Part shown: positions 12,626-24,914 of the stretch, piece by piece
Numbering within the stretch: position 1 is the first letter of the stretch
How the letters are laid out: every line of letters starts with the position of its first letter
Origin: Isoperla grammatica
Taxonomy: Eukaryota; Arthropoda; Insecta; Plecoptera; Perlodidae
Assembly (NCBI GenBank): GCA_945910005.1
Contig: OX246746.1
Location: forward strand, 27,489,075-27,553,074
Reading direction: 5' to 3'
DNA length: 64,000 nucleotides
The notes under the pieces: model-generated
Told to the model about the DNA's origin: nothing
Seen by the model: only the letters and a program-made list of their open reading frames with translations
The model's database searches: none
Translations under genes and position numbers: made by a program

Positions 12626-14465
12626 TAAATAAAATAAATGAAATAAACATTAATAAATAAATGAATAAATGAATATAAGAGATTCTAGAAAGTGTCCACT
12701 ATATGTAAGAAAAAAAAAGACAGTCGATAAAGATTCTCTCACACTAATCCAGGGGCTAAAGGCTCTAATGTCTAAACAGGTATCCTACGGAAAACGTATT
12801 TACGCTCTCGGTAAGTTTTGTACTCGCGAGACTGATGTTTCTACAGAAGCGCGAGTTGCCTTATTTAGTACGGTCAGGATAGAAAGGACACTGCTCGAAA
12901 CTTGTCACTACCTTAAAAGGCAATTTCGCTAATGTTGGTGGATGTGTTTTTTTTTTATATATATATATTATCCTCAAAAGGAAAGTTATAAGTGAAATAT
13001 ACCTGAAAACAGGGGGAAAATGTTTAGTATAAACTATCTATAATTTCATTCAAGAATATGATATCCAACAATTGGAGTCAAACTTTAATAGTGACAGCTA
13101 ATTTGCGCTGTATTCATTGCACACTTTATTGTACACTTGCACACTTCCTATTTATCGTGAAACACGCAATTGCATGTTATTATATTTCCACGCTGTTACA
13201 AAATGTCTGCGATTTCTACAATTGAACAGGAAATCGACAATTATTTAATGACATATTCAAAACAAAATCATACGCCATGCCGTGTCCTAGACAAAATGTG
13301 TTTCGTTTTAGAAATGTCTATTTGCTCCTCTATTCGTTTTATGCTAAACACATTTGAAAAAATTGATGAATACGCTGTTCAAGAGGATAACGATCGAAAA
13401 CAGGTGCTAGCACGTAGTGTACTTCTGCGGTACACTACCGAAAAACGCAGCTAAAATATGGCACCGCCTTTGTATGAAAAGTTTCTCCATGGAGCCAAAG
13501 ACTTTGTGAAATCATGTAAGGAGACAATAATACTACGTTGCAAGATGATAAATAAGCTCACAGGAGTCTAATTCTTACCCTTGGCTCATTATTCCAGTTC
13601 GGTTGCAAAAAGTGTTTTTCTCCCTATAGTGACCATTTTCTTTTGAGTGTTCTAATATCATTGCATAATATTTATGAATTGGAGCTACAATATGAGAATT
13701 CAACATGTCTCAATAATGAAATCTAGATCTCTTAACATTTTGTACATTTTTGTATAGTATTTCCAATTTGTAAGGAATGGTAAACTTCTTGTGATCGAAA
13801 AGATACACCAACCCAATACAGAACTCCCGTCATGATTTTCTCTGAATAGGTTTGATATGAATGTAAGGCTCAAACCTAAAATTTAAAAAAAATCGAGACG
13901 ACTCACCAGCAAGCTGTAAAACCGTTGTCTGCCTAACAGGTCTCCACTCCACCGAAGTCAGTTACGAACTGTTATAAACTATTTGTTTACTTTCATAATA
14001 TTCTCGACATCCTTGGTACGAATTTGTAATTGTAAACAGTAAAAGTACCTCGTCTGTGAAATGGTGATGTTTGTGATTGGTATATAATACAAATGTTCGA
14101 TGAATCAGTAAGAAATGCTGTTTGTTGATCAGGTTCAGTGGGTATCTTCATGTTGAGTGACTCCGTGCGTTGTGGTGTCAGCGAGAGTAAAGCAATGTGA
14201 AAGCACCTGACATGCTTGGGTCGATATGAAAACATCAACAATCAATCTGTGGCTCAAGATTGAATCCCTGACGCCATTCTTCGTATTATTAGACATGAAT
14301 TGTACTTCATGTTGACTTTGAATATCGTCGACTACAAAGGATAGAAGTTGAAGGTCTCATATTTTATAAGATGAAGGTTGGGATAGACATAGCCGAGTGA
14401 TTCATCCATGATGATGACAACAGCTCTCGAATGGAGCCCGTCGATGAATGACCAACGGATGCCTT

Positions 14466-14532
14466 CACTAGCAACAGGGTGGAGACCAGGCTCGACCGAC
14501 AAGGGACCTGGGTTCGAATCCCGTATTTAGGA
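14466..14532 (+). mobile_element. tRNA-derived SINE relic
   Basis: A B-box GGGTTCGAATCCC at 14510-14522 is preceded by a degenerate A-box (GCAACAGGGTGGAGA). There is no complete cloverleaf. Confidence 0.45.
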
Positions 14533-16299
14533 TGCATTTTCTTATGTGTCGTTCATTTGATCGACAAATGCAATAACTGTATCCATTTGACGTGCCCTCT
14601 ATGCCCATATTATTTATAATTTATATTACATTGAATCCAATTTAGAGTAGGACCTAAAATGATTACAAAGTGTCAATGTCAGCGCAATGGAACTAGAATA
14701 AACCAGGTTTAATGATCTTTGTTGAAGCGCACTCAGATGACCGACTGTCAAATTTCAGTGGTTCTATGCACGGTTCAAGCGTATAACTTCATAATAAAGT
14801 AAAAACATGCAATATAAGTGTTAACATTAAACACACAACACAAAGTATCCATTTGTAGGGAACTAAATACGTGCTCCAAATTTTGATAGTTGGGGGTACG
14901 GAATGTCATAAGGACTGGTAAAAATCGCTGTAAGAATTTTCAGTGAGGTGGTTGGTACTGCAGTACCCGCAACCTCCCTAATCAGAGTCCATCATGTCAT
15001 TAGTAACTTTATGCATTGCAGCTATACATTACCAAGACAAACAAAACCACTTTTTCCATCAATAAAATGCAATACCAGACAAACAAAAACCATACTCCAA
15101 GTAATCGATTGATTCCTCAACAGGACGTTGCATTTTTTCTAGTAGAACGCTTTTCCGGCGACCGTGAACCTGTCGTTTCAAAACTGGAAGTTGCGCAGGT
15201 AGATACCGGAAAAACAGTACTCAATTTATGGTCGAAAGAAAGCTAATGTGAGTGTAACTGTCCGCGGGCGGGCGTGGTCTCCTACCCCCAATCAATCAAT
15301 GAAACGTCGAAAACGATCAATCGTATGAGGCAACGTGGAATTACGAACCCACATTCTTGAGAACTGATTCAAACACCACAGTCATGACCGCGAGTGTATT
15401 ACCAGCGGTTTCACCTGACCAGTCACTCAACAAACTGTCAAACACCCCTCAAAACAGGGATGTTTGATCAATGTTGCAACCCACCACTACGTAATTACCA
15501 CACAAATCGATCAACGCTTTCAATAACGCAAACATGACAGGTTATTTTTGCCAAATACTCACGTGCCAAACTTAATATCCTATTGTTAAATTAAAGCCAC
15601 TGATAATGAAGCCATAAAACTTGATAAGACACGCATTCCCTTGACATTGACATAGATCAGATATGTTAATGTACACAGCTCGCTACTATATAGAATAGAT
15701 AGAATACAACTATGTGGGTTTATAAACGACTTATTCTTTTACCTTTCACCTACCACGTAACAATACATATTATACGTATAACTTGAGTTTGTGGGGGGGG
15801 GAGGGGGGGTGGGCAGAAATGTCAATTAATACAAACACGTGGGTGGTGGTGATGAGTGACCTTAGTAAATATTGGTTCTTATTGATGCTAGTACGAGTAG
15901 ATTTGCTGTTAAAACTACCGGTAAAAACAGCTCACTTCCCCGCGTTCACTCAGTTCACATCCGTTTGTTTACGAGCAAGATGTCAAACCAGGCGGCGAAG
16001 CCGGTCTTCCACTCTCCCACTCACCAGACAAAGGAACTAATATACCCCCCATTTAACACCTGTGACAGTAACTATGAACACCCCGCAATACAGCCGGACC
16101 TTAGAGTAATCCAATAAATGCATACCTGAATCAGTCTTCAATACGCGATATCAATGAGTTAGGTGGACATGACGCACTCTGTACCACGACCAAGACGCGC
16201 TGAAGGCAGGGCCCGACTCGACCGAAGAATGCAAGCGGCGATGAGGCAAGGTAAAGGTAGACTGTTGGCTTCGCTTGCAAGAGCGAGTGCAACCTCGTG

Positions 16300-16337
16300 A
16301 GGGGGAGGGGGAGGGGGGGGGGGGGAGGGGGGGGGGG
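16300..16337 (+). repeat. G-tract cluster, G-quadruplex capable
   Basis: The plus strand has almost uninterrupted G from 16301 to 16337, broken by single A bases, so several runs of four or more G lie together. It would be expected to form a G-quadruplex. The apparent proline-rich frame on the opposite strand comes only from this tract. Confidence 0.85.
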
Positions 16338-17867
16338 CACAGACAACAGACGGACAGTCAAAAGACGATCACTCAAGGGTGTCGCTCAAGACAGCACGGC
16401 AATACAGTTTTAATGTATTGTTGTGCGGACAATCATTTCGCAAGGAATTTTCAACTAAATAGAATACTGTTCAATGTATAAATAATAATAATATATACAG
16501 ATGATAACGGAGATGTTTTCTTCTAATAATGACCTGTGATAAACCGGTGAAGACGATGTCAAAAACCGAATACCCTCTGTGAATCGTACAATTGCGCCAA
16601 TTCCCATGGTATAATTTTTTGTATATACATTCTAACTGCGCCAACAGGTATATACGTCCCGTTGGCGCAATGGGAATAGTATAGTTTTTCTCAATGCGCC
16701 AACACTTCATGGTTTAAAATTACTTTTTACACATGTATAGAAGTTGCCGAATCGTCAAAAGGGTCGTCGACGCATTTGAAGATTGGCGAGTACACCATTT
16801 CGTTTCGACAGTACTCTTGTATCGATAGCCATTGTTGCACGGTATGAGCCTGATTTTCCTCACAAGCACGATGCATGGTTTTGACCGAGATGGTATGTGT
16901 CTGCTTGCCAGCTGTTAAACTGTACAGCCTTCCAGGTAGCGGTTCGGATGTTGCTGATAGAGCTAACCTACGAACCGGATTTACCGATGATTAATTCTTT
17001 TTTAAAGTCATTTTGTTCTTCCTTTTTTTTCATCAAACCGAGACAAAAAAGGTGATGTGTACTCGTGTGAGTAATTTGAGAAAGGAAGTTGTCTGTGGTA
17101 TACGAGACCAGACCAGAGGTTGGGCCGCTTAGCGACGACCAAGCCGCTGTATACGTAGAACTCATGAGGTTTCTTGGTAGATTTAGCACAAGCCGAGTTT
17201 TCAAATACCTAATTCACACGTCCGTAGAAAGTCACGTGACACAATAATATGAGATGGAAACTCAATGAACAAAAACACGTTGTCGGGAGTTGCGTCGTGG
17301 TCGTGGGCACTCTTTACTCTTTATGCTGAGAGAATCACCGTCTTAGAGATTGTGATTGTTTTAGCAGCTTCTCTCTTCCACATCATGGATGGAGGTGACA
17401 CGGGAATACAAAATTGTGACACAATGTGGCTGGCCGCGAGAACCACCCAGGAGTGACATTGTATTACAAAGCTATTGTAAGGTGTTTGTCACTGCTCAGG
17501 TCAAATATTTGGTGAAGTCAGCAAAGAATATAATATTGAAAAAATGTTAAAACAATTTAACTATAAAAGAATCATTCGTTTCGGTGGAATTACTTTGGTA
17601 GAAACCAGAAATTACAATCACAACCACAACCATCTCCGTTTAGATGTTACACACAAAATACTGTTTTCATATTGACAACCCTTGTGGACTACTAGTGAAC
17701 AAGGACTTCACCCAAATGACTGAAAAGAAACCTTGAGTATATGGATTGTCAGTGGCGGTAACTGAACAGGCAACCTTCCGAATTTGTCTCATGTGGTAGA
17801 GATAAGATACCTTTATCGGTCAGAAAAAAATATCCGAGGATGAAGTTATTATTATTGGTGGGAGGGA

Positions 17868-17985
17868 GAGGATGGGGGGGAAGGGGGTATGTTTACTGAG
17901 AGTCGTGGAGAAAGGTTTTGATATGTGTTTTTTAGGTCTTGCTTCGTTTCATTTGTTTGTTGTCCTGTTTTTACTTTGGCCGTCT
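17868..17985 (+). repeat. Dispersed repeat, mate at 18489-18606
   Basis: Both copies read GAGAGTCGTGGAGAAAGG, then TTTTGAT, then GTCTTGCTTCGTTT and TTTGTTTGTTGTC, with G-rich upstream ends. They are in the same orientation about 620 bases apart. No coding content; probably two insertions of an unnamed element or a local duplication. Confidence 0.75.
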
Positions 17986-17999
17986 CATGTCTGTGGGAA

Positions 18000-18060
18000 G
18001 CCTTGGAACAGGATTCGAACCCGGGGCTTCAAGATATTATAGTCCCACGTTTTAATCAAA
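18000..18060 (-). mobile_element. tRNA-like SINE relic
   Basis: On the minus strand GGGTTCGAATCC (18011-18022) matches the pol III B-box, with a weak A-box side. It immediately follows the 17.87 kb dispersed repeat. Confidence 0.4.
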
Positions 18061-18488
18061 TTCTCTTTTATAATATGCACATAATCCTGGGGTAGCATAC
18101 AAATGCGCATACACATACAACCCAAACAGCAGATACACCCCAATAATAACAGGCTTCAAGTACAACAATGACGCTCTGCAACCTTCTACGCGGTACGATA
18201 CGTGAATACGACAGGATCATCACGATTCACGTTAGTTAAGTTACATAATACCCAGCGAGAGTGAAACCTAACCAATCATTAATATTCATGTCATACACAA
18301 GTTCGACAATAATCATCTAGAATACAAATTTAATTTATGGCAACTGATTTGAAAACAAATATACGTGCTCACGATTAAGAAAATAAGGATGCAATCATCC
18401 TTTGAGAACAAAAGAGTGCATGGCACAATCATATCATGTGCTTTACAGTTTTGAAACGTTGGTCCTATGTGGTTTATTGGTGGAAGAG

Positions 18489-18606
18489 TGAGGAGGGGGG
18501 TATGTTCTATGTTTATACTGAGAGTCGTGGAGAAAGGTTTTGATGTGTGTTTTTGAGGTCTTGCTTCGTTTAATTTGTTTGTTGTCTTGTTTTTACTTTG
18601 AACATT
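18489..18606 (+). repeat. Dispersed repeat, second copy
   Basis: Second copy of the repeat at 17868-17985, sharing the GAGAGTCGTGGAGAAAGG core and the T-rich tail. Differences are scattered substitutions and small indels, so the duplication is not very recent. Confidence 0.75.
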
Positions 18607-18740
18607 TTATAATATGTTTGTAAACAATGTACCTACAAAACGAGTTGATTAATTCGGCTTGTTGCATGGTTTTTATTGACAAGATATTTCATTCAGTGTG
18701 ATAAAGAGTCAAGAGTATTATCGAAATATTGCACTTGTCA

Positions 18741-18890
18741 CACGTATCATAGACGGTAGCAGAGCTATCTACGGGGAAAAGTAGTAACTGTTTGCTGCAT
18801 TGTTACGGTTTATGGTTTCACGCAGCTGTTGTTAAACAATTGCAGAGTATTATGCCAAATCCCAGTGGATATTTTATAGCGCTTTTAGGT
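18741..18890 (+). repeat. 150-bp direct repeat, copy 1
   Basis: Nearly identical to 19114-19265. Shared landmarks are GACGGTAGCAGAGC, CTACGGGGAAAAGTAGTAAC, TTGTTAAACAATTGCAG and GCCAAATCCCAGTGGATATT. The intervening 223 bases include a tRNA-like SINE. A short hairpin TTGTTAAACAA lies inside each copy. Confidence 0.85.
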
Positions 18891-19015
18891 ACTCAAACGG
18901 GCACTAGTTTTGTTTAGGATCTGTATTTGACTAAATCCTGGTTCTCTAAATAATTTTTTAGCTTTGCCTAAATCCCTTTAACATTCTCCTTCTGACTATG
19001 GAACCCCTCAGAGTG

Positions 19016-19086
19016 AGTACAAGGGTATCGAGCCCGTGACCTCCCTCATGAAGACTAGCGTGCTACCACTGAGCCAAGTGTGGCAG
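19016..19086 (-). mobile_element. tRNA-derived SINE head with strong A-box
   Basis: On the minus strand TTGGCTCAGTGGTAGCACGC is an excellent tRNA A-box/D-arm (plus 19064-19077), and GGGCTCGATACCC (19023-19035) is a good B-box. Between them is a CAT-containing loop. This is the most tRNA-like segment in the window, but the acceptor ends do not pair convincingly, so I call it a SINE head or tRNA pseudogene. Confidence 0.55.
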
Positions 19087-19113
19087 GCGGATGGTACGTG
19101 AGACCGCACACAA

Positions 19114-19265
19114 CACGTATCAAAGACGGTAGCAGAGCGATCTACGGGGAAAAGTAGTAACTGTTTGGTGTGCATTGTTACGGTGTATGGTTTCAAGCAG
19201 CTGTTGTTAAACAATTGCAGCGTATTATGCCAAATCCCAGTGGATATTTTATAGCGCTTTTAGGT
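19114..19265 (+). repeat. 150-bp direct repeat, copy 2
   Basis: Mate of 18741-18890 with a few substitutions and two extra bases. The following sequence contains CCATGGCAACGACCAATAAAA and differs from what follows copy 1, so the repeat boundary is close to 19265. Confidence 0.85.
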
Positions 19266-22200
19266 CCAGTCGTACTATGTCCCAATCACTATAGTTATTC
19301 GTCAAAATGTTTGTTTTCTCCATGGCAACGACCAATAAAAACTATTGAAATAGCTTAATTGCTACAAATAACTTTCCTATTAGGAGATTGTAAGACCGGC
19401 CCTTAATATTATTATCATTATTATAACCATCAGGGTTGTATCAATATTCAGGATGAATGCTAACCACCTTATCTATTATTTATCATTTACTTATGCATAT
19501 CTTATGCACGTAATTTCTTTCTCGCTTTTTTGGAACAATATTTAATTGTATGTTTGGTTGATTAGCCCACACACGGGGTTTTTACCATACGTGGGCTTCT
19601 TTTCTTTATGGAAATATATATTTCGTAATTTTACATTTGTAATATATTCTTGTGAGCATTTGAATTTATAACTGATTGTACAATACATGGATACCAAGGT
19701 GATACCAAGATACCAAGATACCAAATACCAAGATACCAAGGATCATGGGGGTCGCCAGAACATTCTGCATTGCACACACTGTATAATATACGAAATTAAT
19801 ATTTTATTTTATTAGGTTTACACTGATATTGATATTAATGTATACAATATGGACATTAAGCTTGGTTTAATATGTTCACGGAAAGCGAAAATAATGATAT
19901 ATATTGTTTCATGACGGTATAGTGAAGAAAATGGATAGTCACCTTTTAAAATATAAAACTGTGTCAAAGAACACACCTACAAACGAGATGTTAAATAGAA
20001 TCATTTAAAAAATACAATGTTTTGGTCCAAAACGTGAAAACATGAAACTCTTCTGAGAAATGCATTGTTTGTTCATCCGACAACTGGTCACGCTCTGAAG
20101 CATCGGCCATTTTAATTGTTTTCACCGAAACGCCGGAACTAATGAAATTCAGTGTACTGCATTTCATTTCATTTTTATTTCAGAATAGTAAAATAAAAAC
20201 ACGGCTCAGAATCAAGGTACAAGATTAGTATTGAAATCAAAATGATTATAAGACATCTTTCAAAACAATTTTGATGGGACCCGATAACTAAGTTTCGTAA
20301 TAATCATCTATAGAGTTCGAAAGATCAAAATATGTTAATATCAGGGTTGGTCTCCCGAAAATCCCCGATGAAGAAGAAATGGTTCTGAAGATGCGATATT
20401 ATGGATATTTGTTTCAAGGTCACTTCCATTTTCTGTTGCTAATTCTTTTTCATGCATGGTCCAGCAATTCCCTCTAGTTGACCAGCCAGCATACAGGAAG
20501 TGCGTTGTTTACGCTAGGTAGTGTTAGTTTAGTGCATCATACCTTGGAAACGAGTAATTACGACTAGTTATAATTGCTAAGTATTTATTTTGTACTACAA
20601 GGAAAGAATTAATTTATTCAGGAAGTTTAAAGATTATGAAGATGCGCGGATTGTTTATGTAAAAGTCGCGAACAATAAATGATATATTTCCTCACTTAAA
20701 TACAAGTTTGGTGGCCGAGCCTTGGGGGTCTAGAGTATACGTAACATAGAAGGCCTTGTTATGCTATGATGGCATAATGTACAAGACAAGCTTTGTACCA
20801 TCGAATTAAAATCTAAGTGGTTCGGGGTTTTGTGTTTTCCGCCCAGAGTATTGTATAATAAGTATCGTGAAAAGTGACATTGCAATAATGATGTAGGCGA
20901 TATTTCTTGTTCATAAAACTTAAATAACGCCCTGTTTATTTATTATGTTGACTAAAACTAAACATGAAGTAATAGCATTGCTCCTTAATTTATTGTGACT
21001 GCTTAAAACAATACAATATTCTATTCAAAGTTGAACAACCAAACTTGGCCGCCTTAATATTTATTGGCTATAATATTAATATGACACCATTAACAAAGCA
21101 TCGGTCGTTATTAATATTTTTAGGAGTACCAACAAGAGCTTGTGACATGTCAGGGCGTAGAAATGAAAATATATTTCGATCGCAAGTTATTTTACTTTGA
21201 TCACTTTTCCTATACGTATATATTGTCATAAAAACTACACCCAATCCAACTGAAAAAAATTTGGATTTAAAAGATATAATATGTATTGCTATCACATTTA
21301 TATTGAGTCTAAATCAAATTATGGTTTCAAATTGTATTTACATGAACTGAATACCATTGTACAGCTGCGATAGTCAAAACATATCTGATCAATCTCTAAG
21401 TATAGTGTATTCCTCACATCCCGGATTCCTAACACGGAAGAAGGATACTTCAATACGAACAACACTTCCCATCAATTTCCTACATAGATAACAGAACAGA
21501 CATAACAATGGTGTAAAAATGGTGCTCTACTAAACGCCGTTTAGAGATCTCGCATCCCGTACCGCATTGTTTTTATGCAATTAACAATTAGAAAATTAGA
21601 GAAGATGTGAGAAAAAATACCTATAAATCAGTCATGGGTCAATTGGATTGGACAATTAGGTAAACAATGGTCTGATTTCTTCGCGGCTATGTTGGTACAC
21701 GTTTAATTATGAATCACCTGCTTTTACGAAAAGGCTAACTTGATTGAATATTGGAAAGGATTGTTTTTACTCACAGCTCACACACCCACGTATACATAAT
21801 GTACAATGTCAGCGGACGTTTGCTTACATCGAAATTATGTGTAAACCAGTTACTATAATTTGAAACATAAGCAATGCAATATAGGCAATTCAATGAAATT
21901 CATATAACATGTTACAATATTATAAAAATTAATAATAATAATAGCACTGTGATAGCACTGTGAGTGTGACCGAATTGATTTGATTAAGAAGCAATAGTTC
22001 AGGGTCTAAATACTTGATACAAATAGAAAAAGCCATAGGTTACAAACTCAACTAGTTGGCAGTTGGCATAGCAATATTATTATTGTTAAATATTATCGCG
22101 TACAAGGCTGCTACTTGAGCTTTAGGCAATGCAAGATGCATTTTTTACAGTGCAATAAACAAATTCTTCTCAACTCCTACAGATGAGATTTTCACGTTCC

Positions 22201-22332
22201 ATATTAGATGTAATGTAACCGTGTAGTGTTTCAATGGGTGACACCTTGACAAGTATGATTTATGATCCGTCGCTGCACTCACCGCGCGGCCATGGATGGT
22301 GGGATGGCGTGCTTGGGGGTTGACTGCAAGAA

Positions 22333-22704
22333 CAACGGCAACTGTAGTAATATCGCTACTGAAATATCGCAATGTCTCCACTCGACAACGGCAACTGTAG
22401 TAATATCGCTACCGAAATATCGCAATGTCTCCACTCGACAACGGCAACTGTAGTAATATCGCTACCGAAATATCGCAATGTCTCCACTCGACAACGGCAA
22501 CTGTAGTAATATCGCTACTGAAATATCGCAATGTCTCCACTCGACAGCGGCAACTGTAGTAATATCGCTACTGAAATATTGCAGTCTCCACTCGACAACG
22601 GCAACTGTAGTAATATCGCTACCGAAATATCGCAATGTCTCCACTCGACAACGGCAACTGTAGTAATATCGTTACTGAAATATCGCAGTCTTCACTCGAC
22701 ACAC
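22333..22704. repeat. 53-bp tandem repeat, seven copies
   Basis: Copies start with CAACGGCAACTGTAGTAAT at 22333, 22386, 22439 and 22492, then near 22545, 22595 and 22648; one copy is three bases short. Each unit contains GAAATATCGCAATGTCTCC. Open frames through it come from repetition and have no start or splice context. Confidence 0.95.
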
Positions 22705-24914
22705 ATTCCTCGCTTCCTCACACGGTAATCTGCTCATACGCCTGTTCTGTGTAGTCCACATTTACACCAATCTGTTCGGTCTACCTCCTAACATAATTAA
22801 TAACGTGTCAAAGTAATGGTTATATCGTAAAACCACACACAAAACTTACAGCGTGTAAAATACTGCAGTAAATTCGTAATCTAGCAAGATGCAAGAAATC
22901 AACCTACATGTTTTAGGAATAAGTCAAATATTTATTTGGTTTCAGTAGGAATTCGCCTTATAAGTTACCCCACGTCTATGGTTTTCACAGGTAAAGCATT
23001 AGCATTATTTCAAGACAAAGGCCACAATATCACTTGTTATAGACCTGTACAGTAATTTCTTTTAGATTCAAAATAATGAACCGTCTTTGGCTCACAGAAC
23101 CAAACCCACGGAGGATAAAAGGCGGAGTTTGATTCGTTCTTAGATAATGTTCTATATAGCATTTATGATTAATATAAGATAAACGTCGTTATAGTAATAT
23201 TTCCAATGCTTTACAAATAACTATAATACGCATTGCAGCATACTATAAACGAATGTTAGTGCCCTCTTGTCATAGCATTGCATAAACCCAACGAATCCAC
23301 TTTGTATATTCAATTCGAGTGAAAATGTTATTTAAATCTGTTTTTGATTGAGAATCCATTAAAATGTAGGGCAATAGAAAAAAAAAATCAATACAGATAT
23401 TACAAAGAAAAACAAAATGTTTTCTTTAAGAATGTTATACGATTTTCCATGGAAAGTGAGATAATAGGAGGTGCCAATTATAAATCACAACTCTCTTCAC
23501 AAACATAATAATATGTTCTGCAACAACAATATCTGCTTCAATCATAGCTTAACTTTGAAGAGGGTTATAATTCATCCGGGAAACGAGCGTAGGAGCAAAG
23601 ATAACTGAGTAATCTTTGGTAGGAGTAAAAGAAAACGAATCTTGCCTAAATACCCTCGGAAGTTACATTGTCATAAATTTCAATTGTATACACATATTAG
23701 CAACGGAATTTTCTACAAACAATAAACAAATGCAAATTTATTTATATATTTAAATTTCATTTAATCCACACTCGAAAATGTTCTTTAGTGCAGGGCTTAC
23801 CATGTAGTGGTGCCAGTGTTGATAAGAATCACAATCCCAGTAAGGAGGCACTATATAGGCAGTGTTACATGGGCGAGACACTTGATTCTACTGAGGATGT
23901 GTGTAAAAAGTCGCATCTCTCTCTCTCTTATGGGAATCCTGTTCCCCTGCTTCCCACGGCAGAGGTCACCGTCAGTCAAGATCTCGTCTCTCGCTCACTC
24001 ACTTCTTTACTGACCCAGCTCCCAGGCATTCATTCATTGTTTTAACACTTTAGAGGAATGACACTATTCTGTCATCTTGATGAGGAGAAAGATCCTTAGA
24101 GAACATATTCCCTTCAACTCTAACACTTTCCCAATTTCGTTTCGTTTTATCGTCTTCTTACTCGTCTGCTACATTGGTTTCAGTTATTACCAACATCACA
24201 ACTCTCAATAAACACTCACAGCAGAAATAATTGATATGTATCACCTGATGTAAATCAGGATAATAATGACTACGTGAATACAATAAGCATAACTCTTATT
24301 TTGAAACTCATGTAACTCAAGTTGATGAATCTAAAAGCATATAAATTATAGTCAAAATGAATTTATTAAATAAATAATAAAAGTAATTAATTCAATTATT
24401 ATAATAAATTAAATAATGAAGAATGTCTATAATTTGCGAAAAATCATTCAATTTTTTTTCTTGTAATTTAATAGGAGTTAGTAAGCAGTCTTTATAAGCG
24501 TTCCCTTGCCCAAATTTTAACACAAAATTAATACCAATACGGTAATTGACAAAGTTGTGCTTGAAAGACGGTACATCTATAATTTGCCGATCTAATAGAC
24601 GCGTTTTATCATTTAACTTCACCAAGAGCGGTGTCAGAAACTCACACATAATTTATATTTCAATAGCTTTGATGATGACATAAATAATAACAAGGGAACG
24701 GTGTCGAAAGTTCTCGCTATGATCTCTGAGGTTTTTGACAAATGCTATGCCCTACGTACGAGTTAATAACCCAGTACGCTGCTTTGAATAACTATGACAC
24801 CGGCAGTTTCGAATGAGAGCTAATTTGTGTCACATCAGATGGAGTGGGCTGCGTACGGTGTGTTTTATCTGATGGTCAAGGTCAACAGAGCAACCCCGAG
24901 AGATTCAGGTGACG
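22705..24914. other. Intergenic AT-rich DNA
   Basis: No gene is supported. A plus-strand frame at 23788-24045 has no recognised motif. A minus-strand ATG-initiated frame of 85 codons (24392-24649) is listed separately because its composition looks more protein-like. Confidence 0.4.
24392..24649 (-). CDS. Small ORF of unknown nature
   Basis: A true ATG at 24649 opens an 85-codon frame ending in TGA. The predicted product is polar-hydrophobic, with segments such as RQIIDVPSFKHNFVNYRIG and LLTPIKLQEKKLNDFSQII, mixing charged and hydrophobic residues as real proteins do. There is no signal peptide, transmembrane segment, splice site or known motif, and the last codons are A/T-rich. In 64 kb of AT-rich DNA such a frame can arise by chance. 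Confidence 0.15.
   Translation of the reverse strand: MCEFLTPLLVKLNDKTRLLDRQIIDVPSFKHNFVNYRIGINFVLKFGQGNAYKDCLLTPIKLQEKKLNDFSQIIDILHYLIYYNN

Larger units (their letters stand above)
12626..22332. other. Repeat-rich intergenic DNA
   Basis: No gene is supported. The plus-strand frames at 12669-12932, 13203-13454 and 15016-15246 have protein-like composition but no recognised domain, splice structure or promoter. SINE relics and two long dispersed direct repeats (17.87/18.49 kb and 18.74/19.11 kb) are listed separately. At 16.57-16.70 kb the motif TGCGCCAA occurs repeatedly in both orientations. CCAAGATA runs lie near 19.70-19.74 kb. Confidence 0.45.

Noticed and set aside
13203..13454. Possible viral or cellular small gene
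   Set aside because: The composition is protein-like but there is no recognised motif, promoter or neighbouring gene; chance cannot be excluded.
16131..16376. Proline-rich minus-strand frame
   Set aside because: The proline run is only the complement of the G tract at 16300-16337; no start or splice context.
19016..19086. Functional tRNA gene
   Set aside because: The A- and B-boxes are good but acceptor-stem pairing and a clean anticodon stem are missing.
18741..19265. Long terminal repeats of an LTR retrotransposon
   Set aside because: The copies lack TG...CA ends, a primer-binding site and any internal coding region; only 223 bases separate them.
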